Part shown: positions 46,180 to 54,777 of the stretch, piece by piece
How the letters are laid out: every line of letters begins with the position of its first letter
Position numbering within the stretch: position 1 is the stretch's first letter
Assembly (NCBI RefSeq): GCF_004349355.1
Contig: NZ_SMFK01000004.1
Location: forward strand, 220,023-284,022
DNA from: Flavobacterium cellulosilyticum
GTDB lineage: Bacteria; Bacteroidota; Bacteroidia; Flavobacteriales; Flavobacteriaceae
Length of the DNA: 64,000 nt
Direction of reading: 5' to 3'
The notes under the pieces: model-generated
Told to the model about the DNA's origin: nothing
Databases searched by the model: none
What the model saw: only the letters and a program-made list of their open reading frames with translations
Made by a program: the position numbers and the translations under genes

Positions 46180-46479
46180 ATGGAAAAATATAAAGGAATA
46201 ACAACTTTTGACCAACTTATTGAAGTTGAACACGGAAAAATCGGAACTGAAAGTAGAAATAGTTACGAAGAAAAAACGCAGATGTTTATTATCAGTGAAA
46301 TGCTGAAAGATGCTAGAAAAGAAGCAAAAATAACTCAAGAGCAATTAGCAGAAAAAACAGGAACTAAAAAAAGTTACATCTCGAGAATTGAAAACGGAAA
46401 AGGTAATATTCAACTTTCGACTTTAATTAGAATTTTTGAATTAGGGCTAAATAAACGTATTGGTCTGACTTTTTTGTAA
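46180..46479 (+). CDS. cassette 6: HTH antitoxin (HigA-like)
   Basis: 99 residues from ATG 46180. The C-terminal XRE-type helix-turn-helix is ITQEQLAEKTGTKKSYISRI (about residues 55-74), and the N-terminal half would wrap the toxin. It should repress the promoter at 45804 and neutralise the upstream toxin. Cassette limits: GTTGTGAGCT (45748) and AGCATACAAC (46490-46499), 8 of 10 complementary. Confidence 0.88.
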   Translation: MEKYKGITTFDQLIEVEHGKIGTESRNSYEEKTQMFIISEMLKDARKEAKITQEQLAEKTGTKKSYISRIENGKGNIQLSTLIRIFELGLNKRIGLTFL

Positions 46480-46499
46480 ATAAAATTAAAGCATACAAC

Positions 46500-46890
46500 A
46501 GCTAAGAGTTTCGTTGAGTGCGTAGCACCAACAATGAAACTCCGGTTGAACGGAACCGATTACATGCCGTTAACACTATGGACTTATCGTAAAGATTTTA
46601 GAGAGGATATTAAGAGGATTTAGGATCCTCTTTTTTTTTGGACTAGTTTCTGCTTCGTTTTTCAGTGTTTTCGGTCACTTTTGGGCATAAAATCCCTTAC
46701 CCGTAAAGTTAGCTTTTGCAGGGAATGTTGTTTTGGCTACCGCCAAGATACCAAGCAGGCGGACCCCGCTGATCAAAAACGGCTATTCGGTGTAAATTCC
46801 CTGATTTGCAACAGGGACATTTTGGCAAAAAAGGCTTTTTCTCTACTTTATCCAACACATATACCTTTAGTTTTTCTTGTAAATGTTCGT
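46500..46890 (-). mobile_element. IS91-related block, copy B (truncated)
   Basis: Nearly identical to copy A over about 370 bases from the hairpin (46506-46542) through the transposase C-terminal end (GNLHRIAVFDQRGPPAW). It is cut at about 46890, where a second IS1182-type gene begins. Confidence 0.75.
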
Positions 46891-46898
46891 AGCGTAAT

Positions 46899-47508
46899 TT
46901 ATTTTTTTTTAATCGCTCTATTTTTTTCTGTAATCGTACTGATTGTAAAGCTATTATCCTGTAAATCATTTTTGGCCAATTCAGCTAGATATTCTTGGGT
47001 TCGCTCTTCAATATACACTAGATACCTCTCAATTTTCTTTTTATTGAAATTCGCTTTCCTGCTGTTGTGCGCTCTGCTTTTGGTTCCATCAATAGCGATG
47101 ATTTCACATCCAATCAAGTCAGCATCTTTAAGGAAAGAAACAAAGAGTTTGAACAAATTTTTTAATCCCGATGAATTGTGTTTTCTAAAGTCAGATATAC
47201 TTTGGTAGTTGGGAGTGATTGTGCATAAAAGCCTTTGCAATTCGATATTGCGAGCGCACTCCTTTTCTAGCTTTCTTGAGCTACGCAGACCATTTAGATA
47301 ACCATGCAAATAAATTTTAAGAAAGATTTTAGTATCAAAGCTCGGGCGACCTTCAGATTTAAAGTTTTGAACAGAAAAACCTAAAGTTTGTAATGATAAT
47401 GCTTCGACAAAAGCATCGATAAAACGAACGGGGTTTTCCGGTAAAATAGTGTCTTCTAAACTAGAAAAAAAATAGCAGATTGCGAGGAATTCCTGTGATA
47501 TGTCGCAT
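46899..47508 (-). pseudogene. second IS1182-type transposase, N-terminal part, frameshifted
   Basis: Starts MRHITGIPRN (ATG at 47508), then shifts frame at an 8-base homopolymer (47465-47472). It continues SSLEDTILPENPVRFIDAF, and HGYLNGLRSSRKLEKECARN to about 46899, where the IS91 block interrupts it. It differs clearly from the intact IS1182 element, so it is a separate IS. Confidence 0.8.
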
Positions 47509-47673
47509 TATTAAAAATACGAAATTTCCTGTTTTTGTGCACCTATTTTAATATATTTGTTTGAATTAAAACGGAAGTTTTTTTCAAAGACTGACGTTGG
47601 TCGCAAGCCAAAAAAATGAGAAAACGAACTTGTTGTCTAAGATAATCTGTAAATTTGTTAAAAATATTTTGAA

Positions 47674-47913
47674 ATGGATATACAAACGAGAAAAATAGAA
47701 TTCGTACAAGCTTTTCTTAAACTTCAAAGTGAAGAAGTAATTTCTCAATTTGAAAATTTATTGAGAAAAAAATCATCGTACGAGATTGAAGAAGGCAAAC
47801 TTTTAAAACCAATGTCAATTAAAGAGTTTAACAAAAGAATTGATCAATCAGAAAGTGATTTTAAAAATGGCAAATATAAAAGTACTTCTGAGCTTTTAAA
47901 AAAAATTAGTTAA
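47674..47913 (+). CDS. cassette 7: putative antitoxin
   Basis: 79 residues. The acidic C-terminal half (SIKEFNKRIDQSESDFKNGKY, then STSELLKKI) resembles antitoxins that partner ParE/RelE toxins in Bacteroidota. The stop overlaps the toxin ATG by one base (TAATG). Confidence 0.75.
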   Translation: MDIQTRKIEFVQAFLKLQSEEVISQFENLLRKKSSYEIEEGKLLKPMSIKEFNKRIDQSESDFKNGKYKSTSELLKKIS

Positions 47914-48236
47914 TGAATTTTGAAATTATTTGGTCAGATTTTGCAGAAAGGCAACTTGATGAGATTTTCGAATATTATGTTGAAAATGCAAGTTTAAAAG
48001 TTGCTAAAAATTTACTTCAAAAACTTTTAGCAGAGCCAAACAAGATTATGGATAATCCCGAAATGTTACAAATTGAAGAATTATTAATTGCCAGACAAGA
48101 TGAATATCGATATATAGTTTAGTTTGTAAAAAATATAAAATTATTTACTCAATTGATTATAAGTCGGAACTTATAAAAATTGCTGATGTTTTTGATACTC
48201 GTCAAAATCCAACTAAAATTAAACGAACTGAATAAA
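47913..48236 (+). pseudogene. cassette 7: ParE/RelE toxin, disrupted
   Basis: The frame starts FEIIWSDFAERQLDEIFEYY and stops at a TAG (48120-48122) after EYRYIV. The missing toxin C-terminus (KYKIIYSIDYKSELIKIADV, then FDTRQNP) is still present downstream in another frame, up to a stop at 48234-48236. The toxin is therefore probably dead, with the antitoxin intact. Cassette ends: GTTGGTCGC (47596) and GCTACCAAC (48241), 8 of 9 complementary. Confidence 0.8.
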
Positions 48237-48249
48237 GCCAGCTACCAAC

Positions 48250-48830
48250 AAACATCAGGCTGTGAAAAAACCTCGTTTTTTCTTTAAAATCTTCCAATTT
48301 CCCTATTGTTACAATCCAAATAAAGCCATTTAAGAAGGCTATTTTTTTAGGCTGCAAATTTAATTTGACAGAAAACGAAGTCCACAACCATAAGGCAAGC
48401 CAATAAGAATTTTATGTTTGAGCAATATGGCACCTTGCAGCATGGCCCAGACTTCGGCTTTACTCAAAACAACAGGAAGTTTTTTTTCGTGTTTTATCGA
48501 CGGAAAATAAAGATACTCATACGGTAAGCCTCCGGATTTAAGTAGAAATCGAAGGCCGTAATCAGTGTGTTTAAAGTAAGTCTACGAAGGGGTTTTGGAC
48601 TTTTTTTGAAGATAAAAAAGGTAATCATGTACTTGCTCAGGGTCAAGTTCCGGTGGGATCTTGCCAAAACCATCAGTTGCTCAAATCCCGGAACTTCACG
48701 CTTGGCTTGATTGAGAATATTGTTTTCTCTTAATACATCGGAATGCTTTTTTTTTAGTCATACTAATGAATTTTAGTTATCTTCGTGGGGTGATCAAAAT
48801 TCAGATTGGTGCTACCGAAGGTTTAGTTCA
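48250..48830 (-). pseudogene. remnant of IS91-associated tyrosine recombinase
   Basis: The minus strand from about 48668 to 48373 reads KIPPELDPEQVHDYLFYLQ, an amber stop at 48582-48584, then TYFKHTDYGLRFLLKSGGLP and KKLPVVLSKAEVWAMLQGAI, ending LIGLPYGCGLRF. This is the recombinase that travels with IS91 elements in Bacteroidota. Its catalytic C-terminus is gone and the N-terminus is frameshifted. Nothing else is seen in the remaining parts of this stretch. Confidence 0.75.
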
Positions 48831-48956
48831 ACACATGTATGTGGCTATTGCGGAATTTAGTTGAATTATCGTTTTTAAATTGTATTTTCGTTTAGCCGAA
48901 AATACTATTCTTCGAAGTCCGCAACATCCACAAGCGCGAGAACGAACGCTACAAGC
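48831..48956 (+). repeat. degenerate attC-like site before cassette 9
   Basis: Arms TGTGGCTATTGCGGA and TCCGCAACATCCACA pair imperfectly around TTTTCGTTTAGCCGAAAA, the same central hairpin as in sites 1-4. The right core reads AACGCTACAAGC where AACGTTRRRY is expected, so it may be worn out. It resembles site 5 more than sites 1-4. Confidence 0.65.
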
Positions 48957-48990
48957 AGGCTGAATTAGAATGTATTACAATAAAAAAATT

Positions 48991-49572
48991 ATGTTTAATG
49001 AACTATTTCAACAACTTGAAGAAAAGATAAAACTATCAGAAAAAGAAAAAAACTGCATAGCTAGTTTCTTTGAAATTAAAAAGCTACGAAAAAAACAACT
49101 TTTACTTCAAGAAAACGATTACTGTAAAAATTTAGCTTTTGTGTCTAAAGGCGCTTTGAAATCATACACAATAGATGACAAGGGGCAAGAACATATTAGC
49201 TTTCTAGCTTGGGAAGGCTGGTGGGTATCGGATTTCAAAAGTTTTATATGTGATGAAAAAGCAATTCTTTCCATTGATGCCATTGAAGATAGCGCATTGT
49301 TATTGCTTTCCCGTTCCAATTATGAAAAATTATTGATTGAAGTACCCTCTATGGAACGATATTTTAGAATTTTGTACCAAAATAGCTTAATCACAAAAGA
49401 CAGAAGGTTAATAAGTTCCAATACTTATACTGCAGAAGAAAAATATCTTCAATTAATAAAAATGTATCCATTTATTTCGCAACGAATATCGCAAAACCTT
49501 ATTGCATCTTATCTGGGCCTCTCACCTGAAACTATTAGCCGAATTAAGAAAAACTTACACAAGGATAATTGA
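48991..49572 (+). CDS. cassette 9: Crp/Fnr family regulator
   Basis: 193 residues from ATG 48991. The N-terminal cyclic-nucleotide-type beta-roll (GALKSYTIDDKGQEHISFLA) lacks the cysteine cluster of Fe-S FNR. The C-terminal HTH recognition helix reads SPETISRIKKNL, with the E--SR pattern that in FNR reads TTGAT. Two perfect TTGAT-N4-ATCAA boxes follow the gene. It probably responds to an unknown signal and controls the reductase downstream. Confidence 0.87.
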   Translation: MFNELFQQLEEKIKLSEKEKNCIASFFEIKKLRKKQLLLQENDYCKNLAFVSKGALKSYTIDDKGQEHISFLAWEGWWVSDFKSFICDEKAILSIDAIEDSALLLLSRSNYEKLLIEVPSMERYFRILYQNSLITKDRRLISSNTYTAEEKYLQLIKMYPFISQRISQNLIASYLGLSPETISRIKKNLHKDN

Positions 49573-49605
49573 TTCAAATCAATAGTATTTCTTGATTCAC
49601 ATCAA
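49569..49605 (+). promoter_or_regulatory. two perfect FNR-type boxes
   Basis: TTGATTCAAATCAA (49569-49582, overlapping the regulator stop codon) and TTGATTCACATCAA (49592-49605), centres 23 bp apart. A TAATTTTG -7 element lies at 49628-49635. The second box would then centre about 42 bases before the transcription start, the class II activator position. Confidence 0.7.
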
Positions 49606-49669
49606 AGCATAGCCTATAAAATTAATGTAATTTTGTCCCATTAGTTGAAACAAGATAAAATAATTAATT

Positions 49670-50740
49670 ATGGATAAAATTGCATTAATTGTTGGAGCGA
49701 GTGGAATATCAGGAAACAATCTTGCTCAAGAATTGCTAAAGAATAATTGGACAACCTATGGTATTACCCGAAATTCTGAAGTTAAACTAAAAGGCCTGCA
49801 AAACATCAAAGCAGATTTACTTGACCCAAAATCACTTGAAGAAGCATTAAAAAATGTAAAACCCACTCACGTTTTTTTCACAGCTTGGATGCGTAAAGAA
49901 ACAGAAGCAGAGAACATTCGGGTAAATGGTGAAATGGTTCGTAATCTCCTACAAGTATTATCTCCAAAAAAATCAGTACAACATGTTGCTTTAGTTACAG
50001 GATTGAAACATTATTTAGGGCCATTTGAAGCTTATACTCAGGAAGGATTTTTACCTGAAACCCCTGTTAGAGAGGAACACCCTAGATTGAAACTAGACAA
50101 TTTCTATTACGCTCAGGAAGACGAAATTTTTGCAGCAGCAAAGCGTGACGGATTTACATGGAGCGTACATCGTTCACACACCATTATTGGGCATGCTATT
50201 GGGAACTTAATGAATATGGGAACGACGTTAGCTGTATATGCAAGTATCTGTAAGGAAAATGGAATTCCTTTTATCTGGCCAGGGTCAGCAGCACAATGGA
50301 ATGGAATATCAGATGTTACCGATGCTCAAATATTAGCCAAGCATTTTCTTTGGGCGGCAACTACACCAGAAGCCGCAAATCAAGCATTTAATGTAGTTAA
50401 TGGCGATATCTTTCGATGGAGTTGGTTATGGAAACAGTTAGCTGAATATTTCGGTATTGAATATCAAGGTTATGTGGAAAATAACAATAGTTTGGAAGAA
50501 ATAATGAAAGATGATGAAGTAATCTGGAAAAAAATTGCTGACAAGCATCGTTTGGTAGAATCAGATTTAAAAAGGTTGACTTCTCCGTGGCATACCGATC
50601 TCGATTTGGGACGCCCAATAGAAGTTATGACAGATATGTCCAAAAGTCGTAAATTAGGATTTACGGAATACCAAGATACCAGAGACTCTTTCTTTGATTT
50701 GTTTGACAAATTAAAAGATGAGAACATAATACCTTCCTAA
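49670..50740 (+). CDS. cassette 9: PRISE-type short-chain reductase
   Basis: 356 residues. Rossmann NAD(P) motif LIVGASGISGNNLA, then TGLKHYLGPF with the catalytic Lys-Tyr spacing of PRISE (progesterone 5-beta-reductase/iridoid synthase-like) enzymes, NFYYAQED, and SVHRSHTIIG. These reduce activated C=C bonds of enones. Soil bacteria often carry PRISE genes under adjacent regulators, and here the Crp/Fnr gene lies just upstream in the same cassette. Confidence 0.87.
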   Translation: MDKIALIVGASGISGNNLAQELLKNNWTTYGITRNSEVKLKGLQNIKADLLDPKSLEEALKNVKPTHVFFTAWMRKETEAENIRVNGEMVRNLLQVLSPKKSVQHVALVTGLKHYLGPFEAYTQEGFLPETPVREEHPRLKLDNFYYAQEDEIFAAAKRDGFTWSVHRSHTIIGHAIGNLMNMGTTLAVYASICKENGIPFIWPGSAAQWNGISDVTDAQILAKHFLWAATTPEAANQAFNVVNGDIFRWSWLWKQLAEYFGIEYQGYVENNNSLEEIMKDDEVIWKKIADKHRLVESDLKRLTSPWHTDLDLGRPIEVMTDMSKSRKLGFTEYQDTRDSFFDLFDKLKDENIIPS

Positions 50741-50847
50741 CAGGAAGCTAATTATTGATTAAATATTCAATTAAAATTAAAAGAAATGGTAAAATCAATT
50801 ATTTTGGCCAGTTATGTCTGAAGAAAGAAAGCCAGCAGGTAACAGTA

Positions 50848-51711
50848 GAGTTTCGTTGGGTGCGTAGCACCAACAATCAAACTCCGGTTGAACTGCCTGT
50901 CCCGAACTTTTCTGGAGAACCGATTAGATGCCGTTAACACTATGCACTTATCGTGAAAATTTAAGAGAGAATATCAAGAGGATTTAAAGTCCTCTTTTTT
51001 TTGGAGTAGTTTCTGCTTGGTTTTTTGGTGTTTTCGGTCACTTTTATTCCTAAAATACTTTCCCATAATTTAGCTTTTACAGGGATTTGAGTTTTGGCTA
51101 CCGCCAAGATAGCTAAGAGGCGGACCCCGCTGATCAAAAACGGCTATTCTATGCAAATTTCCTGTCTTGCAACACGGGCATTTAGGTCGAAAGGGCTTTT
51201 TCTCTATTTTTTTCTAGTACTATTATCTTTAAATTCCCCTGTAAAATATTGAGCGTTTGACGTTTACAAGTGCTGCTCAAAAAGCCATAATGACGGATTT
51301 TTACAAAACGTTTGGGTAAAATAAGTAAGGAAAACCGCCTGATAAATTCCTCATGTGTAAGTGTCATTAGTTTTTTGACTCCAGCCATTCGATAATCCTT
51401 GTAATCAAAATTCACATTTGGTTATCGAAACTTTTTATTCTAGGATTGCTAATGGCAATTTTGTGGGTGCATCTGCCCAAATATTCCACCACAGACTTAA
51501 CGTTTCCAAAAGGTTTCTTGGCAAAAATCACCCAAGGTTTCTTCCATAAATGGTTTCGATTATGTTCGTATTGAATTGGTTCTTTGGCTTTGAGTTTTTT
51601 GCCAAACTTGGCTCTAAAAATCTTTGATTTTGCCGTGAATGGAAATAGAAATTTGGCGAATGTTTTGCTTATATTCCAAACATCATTTATCTATTCATTC
51701 ATCGGGAATCA
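50848..51711 (-). mobile_element. IS91-related block, copy C
   Basis: Hairpin at 50848-50884. The CGGTT/AACCG loop carries an extra stretch (CTGCCTGTCCCGAACTTTTC and a few more bases) absent from the other copies. The T-run hairpin follows at about 50979, and a decayed minus-strand IS91 transposase at 51070-51660 shows a frame break near 51420. It joins the IS1182 fragment at the same point as copy A. Confidence 0.75.
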
Positions 51712-52006
51712 TGACCAAGAAAATAATTAAACACGCCTCTGCCTATGTAAGACTGATCTTTACAGCTTACAATCTGCGTCGAATATTCAACTTGATTGAC
51801 CAAAATCTTTTAAAACAGTATCTACAAATGCTGACTTTGTTTATTCTTGCTATAAGAAGCTTTTTTAAAGCTTTTTACGAGTAAAATATTTCTTATCCCA
51901 AACTAAATATATATTCTAAAAAATATTTAACTGTAGCTTAAATCAATTATTTTTACTCTGAAATTAATTAAAATAACGCAGTTTATAGGTTTTTAGACAA
52001 ACTGCC
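51712..52006 (+). mobile_element. IS1182 3'-end fragment, second copy
   Basis: The same 3' terminal 290 bases of the IS1182 element, from ACCAAGAAAATAATTAAACA to the terminal TTTTTAGACAAACTG. It then meets CCGTTTG, the first bases of cassette 10. Confidence 0.85.
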
Positions 52007-52054
52007 GTTTGTCAACATGCACCAATTTTGCGCAGAAAATAAATTTACAAACAT

Positions 52055-52085
52055 TTCCCGAATTGGGAACTTTTAATTATCTTTG
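52055..52085 (+). promoter_or_regulatory. promoter and operator of toxin-antitoxin cassette 10
   Basis: TATCTTTG at 52078-52085 fits the -7 box. TTCCC-N5-GGGAA at 52055-52069 covers the -33 region and is a good candidate operator for the HigA-type antitoxin. Confidence 0.5.
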
Positions 52086-52100
52086 ACAAAAAATTAAACA

Positions 52101-52394
52101 TTGAGAATAATTTCGAAAAAGATATTGCGCGATTTTTGGACAGCTCATGCAGATTCAGAACAACAACTGAAATCTTGGTTTCAGGAAACAAGTAATGCTG
52201 AATGGAAAAATCCAAACGAAGTAAAAAAAGAATATCCAAGCGCGAGTATTTTAAATGATAATCGCTTTGTTTTTAATATAAAAGGAAATAGTTACAGATT
52301 GATTGTAAGGATAAATTATAATTATCAAATGATTTGGATTCGATTTATTGGAACGCACGCAGAGTATGATAAGATTAACGCTAATGAAATTTAA
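52101..52394 (+). CDS. higB: cassette 10: HigB family toxin
   Basis: 97 residues from a TTG start. RIISKKILRDFWTAHADSEQ, then LKSWFQETSNAEWKNPNEVK and RFVFNIKGNSYRLIVRINY and GTHAEYDKI are characteristic of the HigB mRNA interferase family. The antitoxin ATG is 6 bases downstream. Confidence 0.92.
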   Translation: MRIISKKILRDFWTAHADSEQQLKSWFQETSNAEWKNPNEVKKEYPSASILNDNRFVFNIKGNSYRLIVRINYNYQMIWIRFIGTHAEYDKINANEI

Positions 52395-52399
52395 AAGCT

Positions 52400-52756
52400 A
52401 TGGAAATTAAACCTATAAAAACAGAAAAAGATTATAATAAAGCTTTGAAAAGGTTGGAAACAATCTTTGATGCAAAACTCGGTTCTGCTGAAGGCGATGA
52501 ACTTGAAGTATTGGGAATTCTTATTGATCAATATGAAAACGAATCTTTTCCAATTGGCTTACCAGATCCAATCGAAGCGATCAAATTCAGAATGGAACAA
52601 ATGGGGTATAATCAAAATGATTTGGCTAAGATTGTTGGATTAAAAAGTCGCGCAAGTGAAATCTTAAACCGAAAAAGAAAACTTTCATTAGAAATGATTC
52701 GTCAACTTCACGAGAGATTGAATATTCCAACCGATGTGCTAATTCAAACATATTGA
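52400..52756 (+). CDS. higA: cassette 10: HigA antitoxin
   Basis: 118 residues. The N-terminal part contacts the toxin; residues 70-110 are an XRE HTH (MGYNQNDLAKIVGLKSRASE). It forms a pair with higB. The cassette ends GTCGGCAAAC (52767-52776), 8 of 10 complementary to its start GTTTGTCAAC (52007). Confidence 0.92.
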   Translation: MEIKPIKTEKDYNKALKRLETIFDAKLGSAEGDELEVLGILIDQYENESFPIGLPDPIEAIKFRMEQMGYNQNDLAKIVGLKSRASEILNRKRKLSLEMIRQLHERLNIPTDVLIQTY

Positions 52757-52776
52757 AAAGAAGCACGTCGGCAAAC

Positions 52777-53115
52777 AGCTAGAGTTTCGTTGGGTGCGTA
52801 GCACCAACAATCAAACTCCGGTTGAACGGAACCGATTATATTCCGTTAACACTATGCACTTATCGTGAAAATTTTAGAGAGAATATCAAGAGGATTTAAA
52901 GTCCTCTTTTTTTTGGTGTAGTTTCTGTTTCGTTTTTTTGTGTTTTCGGTCACTTTTATTCCTAACATCCCTTGCCCATAAATTAGCTTTTACAGGGATT
53001 TGAGTTTTGGCTACCGCCAAGATAGCTAAGAGGCGGACCCCGCTGATCAAAAACGGCTATTCTATGCAAATTTCCTCGTATGGAACAAGGACATTTATCC
53101 AAAAAAAAAGTTTCT
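52777..53115 (-). mobile_element. IS91-related block, copy D (truncated), end of array
   Basis: Same hairpin (52782-52818) and about 300 bases of the IS91 3' region, ending near 53115. No cassette is recognisable beyond it, so the array seems to stop here. The sequence to 53281 holds nothing I can identify. Confidence 0.7.
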
Positions 53116-53281
53116 TTACTGCTTTTTCTATAACTTTCACTTGAAGTTACTCCTGCAAATTATTTAATCTTTACAACTAATAATCAACTAATTATAAATA
53201 TTAAGCAATTTATTGAAGATAATGTATCGATGCAGCACTTTCAATATACCATTGTTAAAATCGTTCACGCAATAAATAAAA

Positions 53282-53316
53282 ATAGCCTTTGTTCAACAAG
53301 TTGAAGCAAAGGCTAT
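53282..53316 (-). terminator. hairpin terminator of the FKBP gene
   Basis: ATAGCCTTTGTTCAAC pairs with GTTGAAGCAAAGGCTAT (one bulge). It lies 29 bases after the FKBP stop on the minus strand. Confidence 0.65.
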
Positions 53317-53344
53317 CCGTAAATTTAAAAATAAATAACTTATT

Positions 53345-53791
53345 TTAGATTGTAATCTCAGTTTCATTAATTGCGACCACTTCAAGATCAAAAATAAGGT
53401 CTTTGCCCGCTAATGGGTGATTTCCGTCAATGATAATACTTTCCGCTCTAACTTCAACCACACGCAAATTCATTTCTTGTCCATCTGGGGATTTAGAAAC
53501 TAGTCCCATACCAACTTCGGGAGTAAGATCTTGGGGAAGTTCGCTTTTTTGTACTTCATGCTTTAAAGTTTCATTGATATCTCCATACGCCTGCTCTTTA
53601 GCAATTGAAATGGTTTTTTTTTCATTTAATTTCATGTCGATTAATCCTTTTTCAAAACCAGGTATTATTTGTCCTTTTCCTAAAGTAAATTCTATGGGTT
53701 CTTTTCCTTCAGAACTGTCAAAAACCTGTCCGTCAGATAGTTTACCAGTGTAATGTACTTTGACCGTGTTGTTCTCTTTAACTTGATTCAT
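53345..53791 (-). CDS. FKBP-type peptidyl-prolyl isomerase, SlyD-like
   Basis: 148 residues. The FKBP part is VKVHYTGKLSDGQVFDSSEG and IIPGFEKGLIDM. The inserted IF/chaperone domain is at about 70-125, with the return strand GNHPLAGKDLIFDLEVV. This is the SlyD architecture without the His-rich metal tail. It folds prolyl-containing proteins in the cytoplasm. Confidence 0.92.
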   Translation of the reverse strand: MNQVKENNTVKVHYTGKLSDGQVFDSSEGKEPIEFTLGKGQIIPGFEKGLIDMKLNEKKTISIAKEQAYGDINETLKHEVQKSELPQDLTPEVGMGLVSKSPDGQEMNLRVVEVRAESIIIDGNHPLAGKDLIFDLEVVAINETEITI

Positions 53792-54777
53792 CCTTTATGT
53801 TTTAATTTTGAAAAATATTCTTTGCATAATTCTTACGCAGCGAACATTTTACTTTAACTTATTCTAACAGTAGCCGCCAAAACCACGCCAAAGGGCTAAA
53901 AAATTGGAGAGGATTTTTAAAAACACACCAATTGATACCCTATAAAATACAAAAGTGGTGCTGTAGCCCTTTGATGATAGTAAAGCGCAATTTTAGAATA
54001 TTTTTCAAAATAATCTCATAAAGAACAATTATAACAGGCAATTATGTCAGTTTATGCAACAATTCTATAAAAAAAGGACAACTGTCATTGACAGAAATAC
54101 TAATTATATTTTATTCTTGACCTTATACTTCACAAAATGAAAAGTAGTAAGGAACTTTTTTTTGATAAGCTAAATCTTCCTTAATGTTCCTATAAAACGA
54201 ACTAAAGAAATGTGGCACTTTTATCCTAGCTTGAAGATAATAGTTGAGAAGAATTGAATGCTAACAAGCAATTATGTAACAATCATTTTTTATTGTGTAA
54301 GGTTTTAAACAGCATTAAACCTCACCTTTGTGATATTGTGACAATTTATTCATAATTCAAAAAATTTCACAAGGCAAAAGATTCAGGAATAACAAACTGA
54401 TATGCAAAACAGCTTATTATTGAAATGTATAAGGCCGTTAAAGGAGAAAATATTCTTGAGCAATTAAAACTCCTAAGTCACCTAATGTATCTCTCAACTA
54501 AGGAAATATACAATCAAAAAACAAATAAATAGAACTAAATCCCGAAAATCCTTCAAAAAAAATCACTCAAAATAACTCAGAAGCGTATCAAACGAAAAAC
54601 TTATATAGAATAGCTACCTAGTTAGGATTGAGATGTTCGAATTGCAGAATAAGACGACCAACCAAAAAAGTGAGGAAAGTGAGGATGAAGAAAATAAGTA
54701 CTACAATTTGTGAGGAGCCGACCGCAATGATTTAGTGGAGATAAAAGATTAAGAAACAATTTAAATACTATTTAAAA
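53792..54777. other. gene-free stretch of about 1 kb
   Basis: No convincing gene on either strand. Two similar short segments, ACAGGCAATTATGT (about 54033) and ACAAGCAATTATGT (about 54270), are the only repeats noticed. The promoter of the downstream ribosome-factor gene must be at the right end. Confidence 0.4.

Noticed and set aside
46681..47208. Plus-strand frames such as 46681-47208 and 44787-45086
   Set aside because: They are antisense readings of the IS91 and IS1182 transposase remains; their shared N-termini come from the DNA repeat.
51639..51884. 81-residue plus-strand frame as a new gene
   Set aside because: Its second half is the IS1182 transposase C-terminus fused by chance to IS91 antisense sequence.
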